NCBI GenBank assembly: GCA_029204225.1
Contig: CM055102.1
Coordinates: 1,299,863-1,363,862, forward strand
Length of the DNA: 64,000 nucleotides
Reading direction: 5' to 3'
Source of the DNA: Diphasiastrum complanatum
Lineage: Eukaryota; Streptophyta; Lycopodiopsida; Lycopodiales; Lycopodiaceae
Made by a program: the position numbers and the translations under genes. Positions 25,139 to 35,796 of this stretch are shown here, piece by piece; position 1 is the first letter of the stretch, and each line of letters starts with the position of its first letter. The notes beneath the pieces were generated by a model. It was not told the origin of the DNA, did no database searches, and was given only the letters and a program-made list of their open reading frames with translations.

Positions 25139-25503
25139 AGAGCTCCTTAGGTGGCATCCTAGTGGCATTTCTACATTTCACAAATTACAAGTGGAATAAT
25201 ACTCTCCACTAGAGGTCACCATCAAAAGATGGCTCACTCTACTTTCTTTAAGAGGGGTCTACTTGCATTTATTACATTAGCCTAGAAATACTAGTTCCTA
25301 CATGGTCATTCCATCTTTCGGGATTCACCATGAGGCTTACATAGTTTCTACTTAACAATATTAACTTGCATTCCTCGGCTCTCATACTTGGTTCTCAATC
25401 TTCGTTCATCTCGTCTTCTCAAAGACCTCCTCGGTCTAAGGTGAGAGGTGCTCTTGGGTAGCTCTGGTCGAGTATCTTGGGGATTCGTCAGAATCAACCA
25501 ACA
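25139..25503 (-). repeat. 3' LTR (visible part) of gypsy H
   Basis: Aligns to 28858-29209 over its length, for example GCTCCTTAGGTGGCAT, CTCCACTAGAGGTCACCATC and CTTGGGGATTCGTCA. It ends CAACCAACA and is followed by TCATCCCACCCC, whose complement GGGGTGGGATGA is a good polypurine tract. The minus-strand LTR therefore begins TGTTGGTTG. The true other end lies further left and is not determined. Confidence 0.75.
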
Positions 25504-27600
25504 TCATCCCACCCCTAATTTGTTGCAGGACCCATTGCAACTCATATTGAATGATGTCGCTCTGCTTCCACATTGGCATCTTCGATCGCCACTTTGAAAA
25601 TCATAGATCCTCGTTCGCTTGCATAAAACCAAGTGCTTATTGCTGCCGGTCTTTATCACAAAAACTGTTTGCCGCAATTTAATCAAAATGTAAGATGTTT
25701 GTTTTCTTCAAAATTGGAGAGCTCCCAACAACTTCACAATCTTGCATGCCTGAGTGCTTTCCTTGTGTCTTTTGTTTTATCACTTGTATCTACTAGTGAT
25801 AGTTTCACCTTTGGTTTCTTGGTAGGTACTAACTTCTAGGAGGTGTGTATCCTCCATTTTGCTTCTAGGCGTTTCCGCAGTTCTTCTCTCAGTTGAAGTT
25901 CCAATCTTGTCGATACTCTTGCCTTGACAAGAAGAGGAGAACCTTTGATTGGTAGGTTGCACAAACCTGGGTTATCAGTCTTCAAGAAAATGGACCCATC
26001 AATAATTTGGTAGTAGAAACAGATTTTGACGGATGGTTTGTTTTCCTACCGTTTGGTGACAGTAGGAAAACATGATGAAGGCTTGGTGGAAGGGTGAGGG
26101 AACTGATAGCTCTACCATTGCAGCCTTGGACCCTTGCAATGTCAAGCTTTGACCCCACCACTTGCTGGGTGAGGAGCTCACTTTATTCTGCAGGTTCACG
26201 ATTGTCTTCATCTTTTCTTTTTCTGTAACTCTTTCTTTTGATCCATTACTTTTGGATTTCTTTGGGCTTCATAGGAGGGGATTCGACTATCATTGCTCTG
26301 GAGAGTTTCTTTTGATCAAGATCGATCTGGCTCATTTATTGCTTAAGTTTCATCCTGTCCTCCTCAGCTTCTTTGTTTTATTTATTTTTGCATGCTTCGC
26401 CTGCTTTCTTAGATCTTCTTTTCTGGTTGACCAACCAATGTAGGTGGTAGTTGGTCTCTGCAGGACATTTGCAATGATCTCTTAGCCGCTTCGGTAACAC
26501 TATCAGACTTTGAAAAATTGGGAATTTCTCAAATGAACAATGGAATGATGGCAAACAGATAGATGGATGGTAGGGTGGAGGTGGTGACATCGGTAGATGA
26601 TGTGGGCGATAGAATAGGCATGGGAGTAGATACATATGTTGTGGCAAGAGGGTTGGTTGAAGGAGACTGATTTTCCAATACTTGCGCTTTTCTTTTCTGA
26701 AGGATCTTCGTTGTGTATGGGGTACTTCTTCTGATTGAGTCTCTTTGGATTGCCCATCTGTTTTCTTAGCCACGTCTTTTTCATCTTTGGTTTCATGACC
26801 TTGGTTGTCGAATTGCTCTGTAACTTACATGTGCTAAGGTGGATCGGCATTTGGAACTTACTGGTGACTCAGATTGAACAAATTTTAACCAAATTTTTTT
26901 TGATCTTGCTGTAGTTGACTCAAAGATGAATATCTCTATGAAAAACAAGAATCAACTATGAAATGACATAGATTTCTGAAAGTTGTAGTATGCTCAAAGA
27001 TCCTAACTTTGTACAAGGTGATCTGAAGATGGATGGATGAATGAAAATGTGTTCTTGAGATACTCTATGGAAGACGCTCGTGTACAGTAGCTATTTCTCA
27101 TGCAAAAATCAATCACACAAAAGGGATGAAGAGGAACAAGGAAATAAACAAACGGTATAGAGAGTGAGAACTATATGGCTCATGTCAAACAAAACTTTCA
27201 TTCATCAACATTGATAATTCACCTTGACAATTGCAATATCCCATTGGTCTTGTAGAGTAATGAGAAAAACTTTGATATCACTTGTTAAAAACAAGGCAAG
27301 GTTGGTGACACTAAATCTACCATCATTGATAGCAGATATTGTAAGATATGGCTTGAAATGCATAGAAGAAGAAGATACTATTCCCATTAGTATCCTTTGG
27401 ATCATGAGATTCATAAAATGAATCGCTTTTAGATTTCTGATTCTCAAATTTGGTTTGCTATATCCAGTGGTTGGAAATCCTCTTATCTGGGAATAGTAGC
27501 AGATGACGGAATATCGATTTCCTCTACGTCTTGCAATAGCTCATTTCATATAACATCTATGTTGGATTATCGATCTGGTAAATGTCATGGTAATGTAGAA
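25504..27600 (-). other. internal region of gypsy H without recognisable pol
   Basis: Between the PPT-like GGGGTGGGATGA complement (25504-25515) and the gag zinc knuckles. Minus-strand ORFs of 60-131 codons overlap in several frames; one is proline/histidine-rich (26378-26773). I find no DTG/DSG protease, YxDD or integrase motif, so pol appears deleted or replaced. Confidence 0.4.
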
Positions 27601-27616
27601 GCTCTCAAGGAACTTT

Positions 27617-28886
27617 TCAATTGAGCAGCAGGTTTAAGTGTTGGTTGCTATGGTACTCGTGTGGTGTTGTCATGAGGATCCTATCGTGATTCATATGTGA
27701 CATGTCGGGCAGGTAGGAGCTTGTTGGGTTGTTTTGAGCAGTCTTTGAAACTATGTTTTCTAACACAGTGGAGACACTCGGCATGGTACTTGGTCTTGAC
27801 TGGACAATCAACCATGAAGTGACCGGTTTCACCATAGATGAAACATATGTTGTTCATGGGCCCTTGGATAATGGCATAACCATCTTGTATGGCTAGTGGT
27901 TCTGGACTTTCTGGTAGGTATTCGTGATAATGCGAGGAATGTCCAGATTGTGATGGTTGTTTTTTATATCATTGGATGGCATGTGCTTGGATAGGCTGAT
28001 ATGAAGGGCAAGCATCAATAGGATGCATAGCCTAGCAGTGTGGGCACCAGATGGATTTTTTTCTATTAGGTACCTGGGCAATGTGTGGTTGATGCATGCT
28101 ACGTTGGATTGACTTCAGAGTAGTTTGAAACTCATTGATGAGTTTCTCCATCTGCAGTTGATGTTGCTAATTAAGCAACTCCAGCTGTGATTTCCAAAGC
28201 TGATCTCGGGTATTCCCGATATGCTTCGACTCATTGACAGGAGCACGTGGTGCTCTTCTTTCTCTGGATTCATCAACATCTGATCCTTTATCTTCCTCTC
28301 GGATGGCATCAGACATAGCTAATTTTAGATTTGTATATTCGTGAATTGATTTAAACTCGCATCTAATCCATCTTGGAAGTCCGACTAAAAACCAGATGAT
28401 GAACATCTGTTCGATGGGCTGTTCTTGTACTTGACTTTTTAAGCGCTTGAAACGCTCAATATAGTTGCGTACGCATTCATCTTTTGTCATTTTGATGTTA
28501 CTGAATTTGACAAAAGGACTCTCTATCAAACAAAAGGGCTTAAAATGCTTGATAAAGGACTCTTTCAAGTTAGACCAATCCAATTTATCTTCATGATCGA
28601 GGTTAAAAAACCAGTCTCATGCCTTAGCGATCATGGTCATGGAAAATAGTTGGACCATGGCATCGAGAGATGTTTCATCATACACATCGCATGCATTCTC
28701 AAAGATTTGCAAGAATCTTTGAGGGTCCAAACTACCGTCAAACTTGGGTGTTCTCTTCTCAAGATGAGCTCCGTGAGTGGCAAAAGCTCCATTCAAATGG
28801 GCTCGTGCCCGTGAAGACTCGGCTCTATCAGGTTCTTGTCCCTCGAATGGATTTGTGGAGCTCCTTAGGTGGCATGGCATTTCCAA
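27617..28886 (-). pseudogene. Ty3/gypsy gag (element H)
   Basis: The 28617-28886 segment reads KRTPKFDGSLDPQRFLQIFE, the N-terminal gag entry motif. 28167-28583 (138 codons) reads WSNLKESFIKHFKPFC, DECVRNYIERFKRLKSQV and IIWFLVGLPRWIRCEFKS, the retrotransposon gag core. Downstream in shifting frames are zinc-knuckle-like pieces, CFIYGETGHFMVDC (second Cys replaced by Tyr) and CLHCVRKHSFKDC. The first ORF's Met lies inside sequence homologous to the LTR, so the leader and PBS have been deleted and the LTR fused to gag. A stop at about 28600 and frame changes make it non-functional. Confidence 0.8.
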
Positions 28887-29209
28887 ATTTCACAAATTAC
28901 AAGTGGAATAATGCTCTCCACTAGAGGTCACCATCAAAAGGTGGCTCACTCTACTTTCTTTAAGAACTTGCATTTATTACATTAGCCTAGAAATACTAGT
29001 TCCTACATGGTCATTCCATCTTTCAGCAATCACCATGAGGCTTACATAGTTATTACTTAACAATGTTAACTAGTATTCCTCGGCTCTCATACTCGGCTCT
29101 CAATCTTCGTTCATCTTGTCTTCTCAAACACCTCCTCGGTCTAAGGTGAGAGGTGCTCATGGGTAGCTCTAGTCAAGTATCTTGGGGATTCGTCAAAATC
29201 AGCCAACAT
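28858..29209 (-). repeat. 5' LTR of gypsy H, truncated
   Basis: Direct repeat of 25139-25503 with scattered differences and small deletions (an 11-base piece near 28876 is missing). Its outer end CAGCCAACA at 29209 corresponds to CAACCAACA at 25503. Its inner end runs straight into gag with no PBS. Confidence 0.7.
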
Positions 29210-29510
29210 CTAATTTCAAAACTTTTGACACTAACTACTACCTTCTAAGATCTCTAACTTTAGAGTTCCAAAACTTTTATCACTAAGTACTATCTTCTAA
29301 GATCTAATTAAATACAAAATATCCATCTTTATTCAGTCATTGACTTCTCCTCTCCACGAAATTAAACTCACTCCTAAGTTAAGCCCCCTAGTAGATTTAT
29401 AATTTGTTTTAAACTCTAAAATAGATTCAAATTTCAATTGAAAGTCTATGACATTGTCAACATTCAAGTTTTATCAAATTATATAATACATATTATGATA
29501 TAGTGTTGAG
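29210..29510. other. AT-rich spacer
   Basis: 300 bp with no coding pattern. Contains two copies of a short phrase, TAAGATCT...AACTTTAGA-like, near 29245 and 29300. Confidence 0.3.
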
Positions 29511-30450
29511 TGTTGAAACTCAATATCTCAGTCAAAATCAAGATTGATTTAGAGATAAACATCCAGAATTAAAATCTAGATTGAGATATTGGCAATAGAA
29601 GTAGAACAACGAGCTATGGCTGAGGATCTATAATGTGTCAGTATAGCAGCAAGAATCAAGATGAATTCAATCAGTAAGCAATGCTTGAGAACAAACTAGT
29701 AGTGTGGACAAAATTTGCACTTTTTCATTAATAAAAAATAGGGTACATGAGCATGAAGCTGTGCGCGAGACTATGAGACACAAAAATTGGAGATCTTTAG
29801 TCTCTAGATCATTGATTAATAAAAACAAACTTCAGTCCTACTTGATCATTCTGATTGATCTGGTATATACATTGTGTTGATGATTGCAAATCAATCGATC
29901 AATATTTCAAAGTATAAGATTAGATCTACTTAATATACTTGAGTCATCCTATAGTAGATAACAATCATTGTTAACAGTTAATCTATGTATATAGCTGATA
30001 ATCTGTCAATGTCGTCCTTCTAATTGCGATTTGGATCGGAATGATTGATTGTCAAAATAGCATATGGATTGATATCAACTTTGTGTCAGAAATAGTGCTG
30101 GGTCGATATCGATTTGCCTCCAGGTCGAAATTGTTGTTGGGGTCAAAATAGTGTTTGGGTCAAAATTTGTACAAGGTTGAACTCGAATGAGGGTCAGAAT
30201 AGATTAGATCCGATTTGATCCATGTTGGGGTCGAAATATATATCGGGTTGAACTCGGTTGAGAATCAAAATAGATTAGATCCAATTCAATCGATCGACCC
30301 AGATCAAAGATCAAAATAGATTTCGATTTCAGAATGGATTTTGATCTTATGAGTATAACTTCGATTTTTTTGAATTTTTTTGCCAACTATATACAAATTT
30401 TTGGATGTCCATTACTAAATGGATTTAGACTCAAGCATTAAAATTCAACA
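29511..30450 (-). repeat. 3' LTR of an orphan copia (minus)
   Basis: Bounded on plus by TGTTGAAACT (29511) and AAATTCAACA (30450). Immediately outside the second end is CTCTCCCTTAA, the complement of the copia polypurine tract TTAAGGGAGAG, also used by element B. The interior has repeated GGGTC(A/G)AAAT phrases and a 71-bp imperfect tandem repeat starting GGTTGAACTCG at 30175 and again at 30246. The outer end is a best guess; an alternative TG is at 29504. Confidence 0.6.
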
Positions 30451-30800
30451 CTCTCCCTTAATGTGGATCCTAAAAAATTTTAACCTTTAGATCTAGAATA
30501 TTGTTAAATCTAATATGGTTGTCCTTGGATAGTGCTTTGGTAAATAGCACACTATGTGCTATGATCTTACTACGCTAGTTGCAGATTGAATACTATCTCT
30601 ACTCCTTGAATTACTTTCACTCTCTCTAAAGATCTCTGATTCTATGGAATCAGATAGTCTGATATAAAGGAGTTTACGAGAAACTCTGATTCACGCTACC
30701 ACTGATTATTGACTCATCTATTGTATATGGATAGATCATTAGTGTGTTGGATTTATCTCCTTTACTCTCCTAAATCCTATGTTAATCTGCCTCCATCAAT
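30451..30800 (-). pseudogene. copia RNase H C-terminal tail
   Basis: Minus-strand pieces just upstream of the PPT read ERVKVIQ...VFNLQLA and NFLGSTLREEC, matching the usual copia RNase H ending (RERV...QLADIFTKAL...LRSKL...LREGC) in a decayed form. The rest of the element is missing; the sequence is replaced by repeat R at 30819. Confidence 0.5.
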
Positions 30801-30818
30801 GCTGTTGTATTTTACTTG

Positions 30819-31310
30819 TGTTGTTGCACAATCTGCATATTTACATGTAAAATAAGACAGGCGAAAAACGTGACTGTCTGTATTTTTACTCAGGGATTTC
30901 CACAGGTGAAAAAGGCGAAAAAATGTGACACTGTGTTTTTACACATGTTTTATGATAGGCAAAAAATGCGACACTGCCCTACAAATGCCAAAGGTGCCCT
31001 TATAGAAAAGCAAAAGTACTCTATAAATCAATTTTTTAAGGCATTTGTCAAAGTGTCGTATTTTTTGCATTTTCATCAACATTAATTTTAGTGAAGGCCG
31101 ATGTCGCGGCTTCCTCACGCTCATCCCATGCATTGTGCAATCAGATTTGACAACGACAGCAGCCACCCACGATCTCCCACAGACAACACAACCACTTTTG
31201 TACCCTCATCTGCACACCTGTAAAAATTATGTATATATTGAATACCATCTGCGTATTCAAATAACTGCATTAGAACGACATCAGAATAGAACAGAAGAGA
31301 GAACAAAACA
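30819..31310 (+). repeat. dispersed repeat family R, copy 2
   Basis: Begins TGTTGTTGCACAATCTG and follows the copies at 43511 and 44222 in order: ATTTACATGTAAAA, GGCGAAAAAN, GACACTGTGTTTTTACAC, GCGACACTGCCCTACAAATG, AAGGCATTTGTCA, GATGTCGCGGC, GCAATCAGATTTGACAACGA, AGCCACCCACGATCTC. Similarity to unit 2 extends slightly upstream (GCTGT...TATTTT.CTT), so the true left edge may be a few tens of bases earlier. Confidence 0.7.
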
Positions 31311-32576
31311 TCACTGATAATTAGAGATAGACATTGTAGATGCCTTCGTGCATTGATTTTTTTTTTCCAAATGTATTGTCAGTAATAGGTTCATCACGTT
31401 TACAAATTGTGTGATTAGCTTTGTGAAGCACGCGGTTACGTCCGCCATTGTTTTGTGCTCACCTGCATTATTGACCTGTATATTTTATACTTAATCTGAT
31501 TACAACTCTATTTGTTCCGCGTTCAGATTTGTGTCAATATTGCAATGCTTTTCTATTTTCTGTCTGACTAATACTCTTCACAACTGATTATTAGTCTAGC
31601 TCTTCGCGAGTAATTCATGACTAATAATTTGTCTAGCTATTTGCGACAAATTATTTGTCTGATGTTTTGATGCTTACTTTTTGGCTACATGATCAGATCG
31701 AATGTGATTTCCGAAAGGAGAGCTCTAGGTCTAGTACATAGAATCTAAAGAAATGATTGTAGATTTGCTCAGGAAGCCGCTCGACAAGCCACGCTTCGCA
31801 AAACAAAGAAAGACAATTGGATTAAACATGCAAAGCTGCAAGATTCAAGAGGCTATGTCAAAAATTGTGAACTCCTGCAACTTTGTCGCGACGCGAAACG
31901 AAGGTCGAATGGCGCAAACAATTCGCGAAAGTCAACGTACCTTGAAAATCCTAAGACACGAAATGAAGCGAAACTCGAAGGTTGAATGATTCGCAAAAGC
32001 CAAGCATGCCTCCAGGACCAAAAGACATGACACGACACGAAATAAAAAGAAAACAAAAGAAAATCTTTTGCGCTGTTAGTTGGCAGCTCAACGGGCGTGG
32101 AGCTTTGAACTTCACGCTCAGCTGAAATAGTTAGCAATAACAGAGAGTAACTAACTAGTTGATTAGCGTTAACTACTCTTGTAATTCTCTATTTACCTAT
32201 CTTGTAAACTCCACACAGTGGAGATATAAACTACTTTGCTGGATCAAAAGCAACATGGAGAAGAGCGCGAGAGTAGAGAAAAGAAAAGAGAAAAAGAAAA
32301 AAAACTAGGTGCAAAAAATTCTACCAACGAGCAGAACATAGCGAAAGAGCAGAGTGTCAGGCCGCCAACGAACGAGACACTGTTCATCTCACTCTAAAAA
32401 ATCAAACTGATAATACAGTTACTCTCTCTTGTGTATCTCCTTGTCTTTCGATGTCTTGATTGCTAGAACGATTTCTATTATGTGATCTGTAGTCGCGTGT
32501 CTAGGGTCCTGCAAGCTTCCACACAAGAAAATTCAAAAGAAACAAATCCGTTCGCGACATAATCCCGACTTGCCTC
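31311..32576. other. unassigned, LTR-like DNA
   Basis: Contains a possible TATA box (GGAGATATAAAC near 32220) after an AT-rich run with AACTAACTAGTTGATTAG. Such sequence is common in plant LTR promoters, but no second copy or clean TG/CA edges were found. A 78-codon plus ORF (31753-31989) is basic and carries repeated ACGAAR words; no family recognised. Confidence 0.3.
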
Positions 32577-32890
32577 ACTAGAAAGATCTATTGAGAGTAT
32601 TAAGATACTTTTAAGCCATTAAGCACTATGCTCGGTGTTATAAAGGAAATACAGATGACACTTTAACTCTAAATGCTTATTACGAGGGGCTGGAGATGTG
32701 GACCTATTTCATAGAATAGTCGAAAGTAGAAATGCATTTCTTTGTCTTCCACAAAGTCCGAATACATCGCAGCTACCTTTGTAGCAAAGGAAATCATTTG
32801 GCTCAAAAGATTGCTTCAAAATCTAATGGTCCCTCAATTTAGACCAACTATATTCCATTGTGACAATCAGAGTTGCATTGCTCGATCCAA
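32577..32890 (+). pseudogene. copia RNase H fragment (plus)
   Basis: Reads LRYF.AIKHYA.CYKGNTDD, then MSSTKSEYIAATFVAKEIIWL, then FHCDNQSCIARS: the two later catalytic positions of copia RNase H (E in STKSEY, D in HCDNQ). A deletion between YKGNTDDTLTLNAYYEG and SSTKSEY has removed the GDxDADWAG/TGYVF region. It stops at about 32890, where the opposite-strand RNase H of element D begins. Confidence 0.75.
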
Positions 32891-33512
32891 TCTCGAATGT
32901 GATGGTACTTCAGAGGTATGTGTTTTGTCTTTGAATGGAAGACATGATCTTGGGACAGATAAATTGCACTCTGAGAATCCATCATCATCATGCATGGTCC
33001 TCCTTGTGGTACCAAATTGCCTCCAGCATCATCTGCAACCAAACTACCTCGTTCACCACCTTTGAAGCTGTGACGTATTCAGCTTCGCAAGATGATTGAG
33101 CTACCAAGGTTTGTTTTTTGCATATCCAGTTGATTGTTGTTCCGCATGCTATTGAACATCCTCCAGTTATAGACTTGTTGTCATCTTTGCAACTCACCCA
33201 GCTTGCATCACTATAGTGGTGTAGCTCGAATCCTTTTCTTTCCTTTTTTACTCTGTAGGTTAATTCCATATTTTGGGTACCCTTCAGATATTGTAGGATT
33301 CATTTTGCCATTTGCCAATGTGCCATGCCAAGATTGGAAGAGAATTGGCTTAAAACATAAACATCAAAAGCCAGATCGGGTCTGGTACAAATTGTAAGGT
33401 ACATTAGACTACTTTGGTAGGGTATACCTTCCATCTTCTATTTTCCTTCTTCTGTTTCTGGGCAATCCTGCTTCGTCAACTTCGCTCCAGCTATCATTGG
33501 TGTGGCCTTTTC
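32890..33512 (-). pseudogene. copia D RNase H (downstream half of split element)
   Basis: Minus-strand reading from 33512: ATPMIAGAKLTKQDCPE, then SLMYLTICTRPDLAFDVYVL, FSSNLGMAHWQMAK, YLKGTQNMELTY, SDASWVSCKDDNKSITGG (D), AQSSCEAEYVTAS (E), WLQMMLEAI, then after a frameshift MMMMDSQSAIYLSQDHVFHS (D) and TKHIPLKYHHIRDWIEQ. It is a diverged but nearly complete RNase H with two stops. Continuity with 38084-38340 across element I is shown by frame and order (RT end there, RNase H here) and by the target duplication TTTTC. Confidence 0.85.
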
Positions 33513-34213
33513 TGTGAAATTACTGTACTTTAGGACCATAAATGGATCTACAAAAGATCCACAAGAGTGATTGGATGCTTGCTTAACAATCTATCAAAAA
33601 ACTAGACACAAAAAAGTTGATCTAGATTGGCAATTTGACAAACAACAAGCATTAACAATCAAAAGCATTGATAAACATTGAAATCCGAGCTCACACGTGT
33701 GTACTAAAGGCTGTAGTACGGCCTTAAACCTTAGAAACAAGTAGAAATTGATTTGGTTTCATTTGGATCTCAAAAACTCAATGTACATAGTGAACTAGCT
33801 TGAGATTGCCAATGAGCTCCAAAAATTTTCTATCTTCTCACTATGGAGAGAGGGAATACATAGCAAATTCGACTTCCTTCTTGAAGTTAGGTGGATTTCC
33901 AGCATGTAATAAGGAATTTAACTCACTCTCCTTGACCTAAAATAAAACCTTAGTCTATTTCCTAGAGTCATGCTTGGTAGATATCTAGTTGGTCAAATTT
34001 TCACCTTAAATCTAGGATTTAGGTCCTATAAACTAGGAATCACTACCAAAATGACATGACCAACCTATGAACTTGACCTAACCTACATTAGGATGGGTTT
34101 CTCATGTGGCATCATGGCCTCACATGTGTGAGACCCACTTGTGTACACAATTTACACTATCCTACATGGTTTTTGATCAAGCTAGATTTGCCAATTTTTG
34201 GCAATTCTTCACA
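33513..34213 (-). repeat. 3' LTR of element I
   Basis: 701 bp, TGTGAAATTACTG...AATTCTTCACA on plus. CACACGTGTG is at 33692-33701. A weak TATA (TATGTATT on minus) lies at 33862-33855, 161 bp upstream of the palindrome in transcription direction. CTCCTCCTCAAA follows, the PPT complement. Confidence 0.9.
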
Positions 34214-34423
34214 CTCCTCCTCAAATTTAGCTTGATCTATTTACAACTCTCTTGATAGATCAATGAAAGCTTTTAGAAGTGTCTAAAAAATCCAGCTACA
34301 AAGAAGGAACTTTTGAGACTCCAATAGAGAATGATGTCCATGAAGGATCTTTCACCACCTCTTAGAGGATCCCTTGCAAGATGTTCCATAAATGTGTCTA
34401 TATACATGTAGCACACTTCAAAA
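34214..34423 (-). pseudogene. element I residual RT/RNase H linker and PPT
   Basis: The minus frame reads YIDTFMEHLARDPLRGGERS then FMDIILYW, which aligns with IDTPMEQMVKDPNKGDERS then FEDITLF in element E, the segment between RT and RNase H. On both sides the expected RT and RNase H domains are absent. Two separate internal deletions therefore flank this scrap. The PPT (GAGGAGGAG on minus) is at 34214-34223. Confidence 0.75.
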
Positions 34424-35305
34424 CTAAACATCATGCCAAGCCATGGATTCCAAGGCATTTTGTGCACTTGAAGATACATCAATTAAAATATTAAGTGCAT
34501 AAATAATGTTGCCAAAGACAACTTGTCTTGCTTGATCCATATGATTGAGCCTAGATGGCTCCATCTTGATACTCAAGGTTCTTCTTGGAGTCCTCGGGTC
34601 TTGAGCTTGCTCCTCCACTTGACTTGACTCCAAAACATCAATGAATTGAATAATGTGTTGATCCAAAGGTGCTTCTTCAAGTTTGCAAATCTTCCACTCT
34701 TGAAAGATCACATTTCCACCATTGACAAATTCTTTGGTTGAAAACAAGTAGATTCTACAATCTCTACTTGAAGAGCAAAACACTACCATTATTCCTATCA
34801 TTGAAATAGGATAATCTTTGGTCCTTACATTGGAATGATCATGCTCAAAGCATGTGGACCCAAAGATTTCCAATACAAATGATGTTTCATCTTTTATGAC
34901 ACTATTCAAACTATTACAAAAATAGTTATCCAATGAAATTGCTTTATCAACAACAAATGTAGATTTCAAAGCATCCCATTTCATTGTCTTGTCATACAAA
35001 GTAATAAACACCATGAATCTTAAAGGTAAGAAACAAGTCACCTCATGTCTACTAATACTTTCCAAAAAGTATTCAAAGATAGTAGACTCTCCAATGCTCA
35101 CCACCCTTGCAAGATGCACACTTGAATGGACAATTTGCATGCAATTTGATGACTCGGACATTGTCATTGAGGACTCCCTTGGAACTCTCATGCTTTGAGG
35201 CTGATCCTCAAGATCTTCCTCCTTTTGATGCTCTTCCTCAATGCAAGCAAGATCACACTTTGCCAAGATCTCCTCTTGAGTGATCTGCTCCTTTGCCAAG
35301 CTCAT
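34424..35305 (-). CDS. element I integrase-derived ORF, diverged
   Basis: 293 uninterrupted codons. The C-terminal half is recognisable as integrase C-terminus: FGSTCFEHDHSNVRTKDYP, MIGIMVVFCSSSRDCRIYLF and STKEFVNGGNVIFQEW match the FGCICYVHVPLETRTKEDP, GYASSSKGYKVYLP and NKFVVSRDVIFDE blocks of F. The N-terminal half (MSLAKEQITQEEILAKCDLA and on) has only faint resemblance to the core: IVHSSVHLARV sits where HSDVH should be, the LRSDNGGE and AERxNRT motifs are absent. It is therefore not a working integrase. The ORF ends with ALESMAWHDV at the RT N-terminus. Its openness despite 3% LTR divergence is notable. Confidence 0.6.
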   Translation of the reverse strand: MSLAKEQITQEEILAKCDLACIEEEHQKEEDLEDQPQSMRVPRESSMTMSESSNCMQIVHSSVHLARVVSIGESTIFEYFLESISRHEVTCFLPLRFMVFITLYDKTMKWDALKSTFVVDKAISLDNYFCNSLNSVIKDETSFVLEIFGSTCFEHDHSNVRTKDYPISMIGIMVVFCSSSRDCRIYLFSTKEFVNGGNVIFQEWKICKLEEAPLDQHIIQFIDVLESSQVEEQAQDPRTPRRTLSIKMEPSRLNHMDQARQVVFGNIIYALNILIDVSSSAQNALESMAWHDV

Positions 35306-35796
35306 TCTTTCAAAAGCAACATAGCTTCCAACTTAAACAATCTTCCATGTTTAAATCCCTTTGCAATGCAAACATCATTCTTCAAGATGAAGCAAACACC
35401 ATGCTTAAAGTGGACATCCAAACCACTTTCTAAGAGTAGACCAACACTAAGCATATTCTTAGTGATTGATGGTACATAAAGGACATTTTCTAGATCCATG
35501 CATTTTGAGGATTCTAGATACAAAGAGATGGTGCCAACACCATCCATCCTACACTCTTCATCATTTGCAGTAAAGACAAACTTTTTAGCATCATTGAAAG
35601 AGTGTAAGGTTGAGAAAAAGTCCTTTTCACAAGACATGTGGGAGCTAGCCCCACTGTCGATCCACCAATTGTCTCTTGAATTGCTATTGCTTGTTGGTGA
35701 GGATGTAGATGCCATCAAGAATACATCTACTTCATCCTCCTCCTCCTTTGCAAGGTTTCCTTGTCTGTCCTCCTCCACTTGTGCTCTTAGCCTCTT
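35302..35796 (-). pseudogene. element I protease
   Basis: 158 codons in the frame after gag. Motifs: WWIDSGASSHMSCEKDFF (D in DSG), FVFTANDEECRMDGVGTISL, then LENVLYVPSITKNMLSVG, the standard linker to integrase, and FKHGRLFKLEA. It overlaps the next ORF by four bases. The reading is clean through the protease, but a stop right after the zinc knuckle (about 35797) separates it from gag. Confidence 0.85.
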
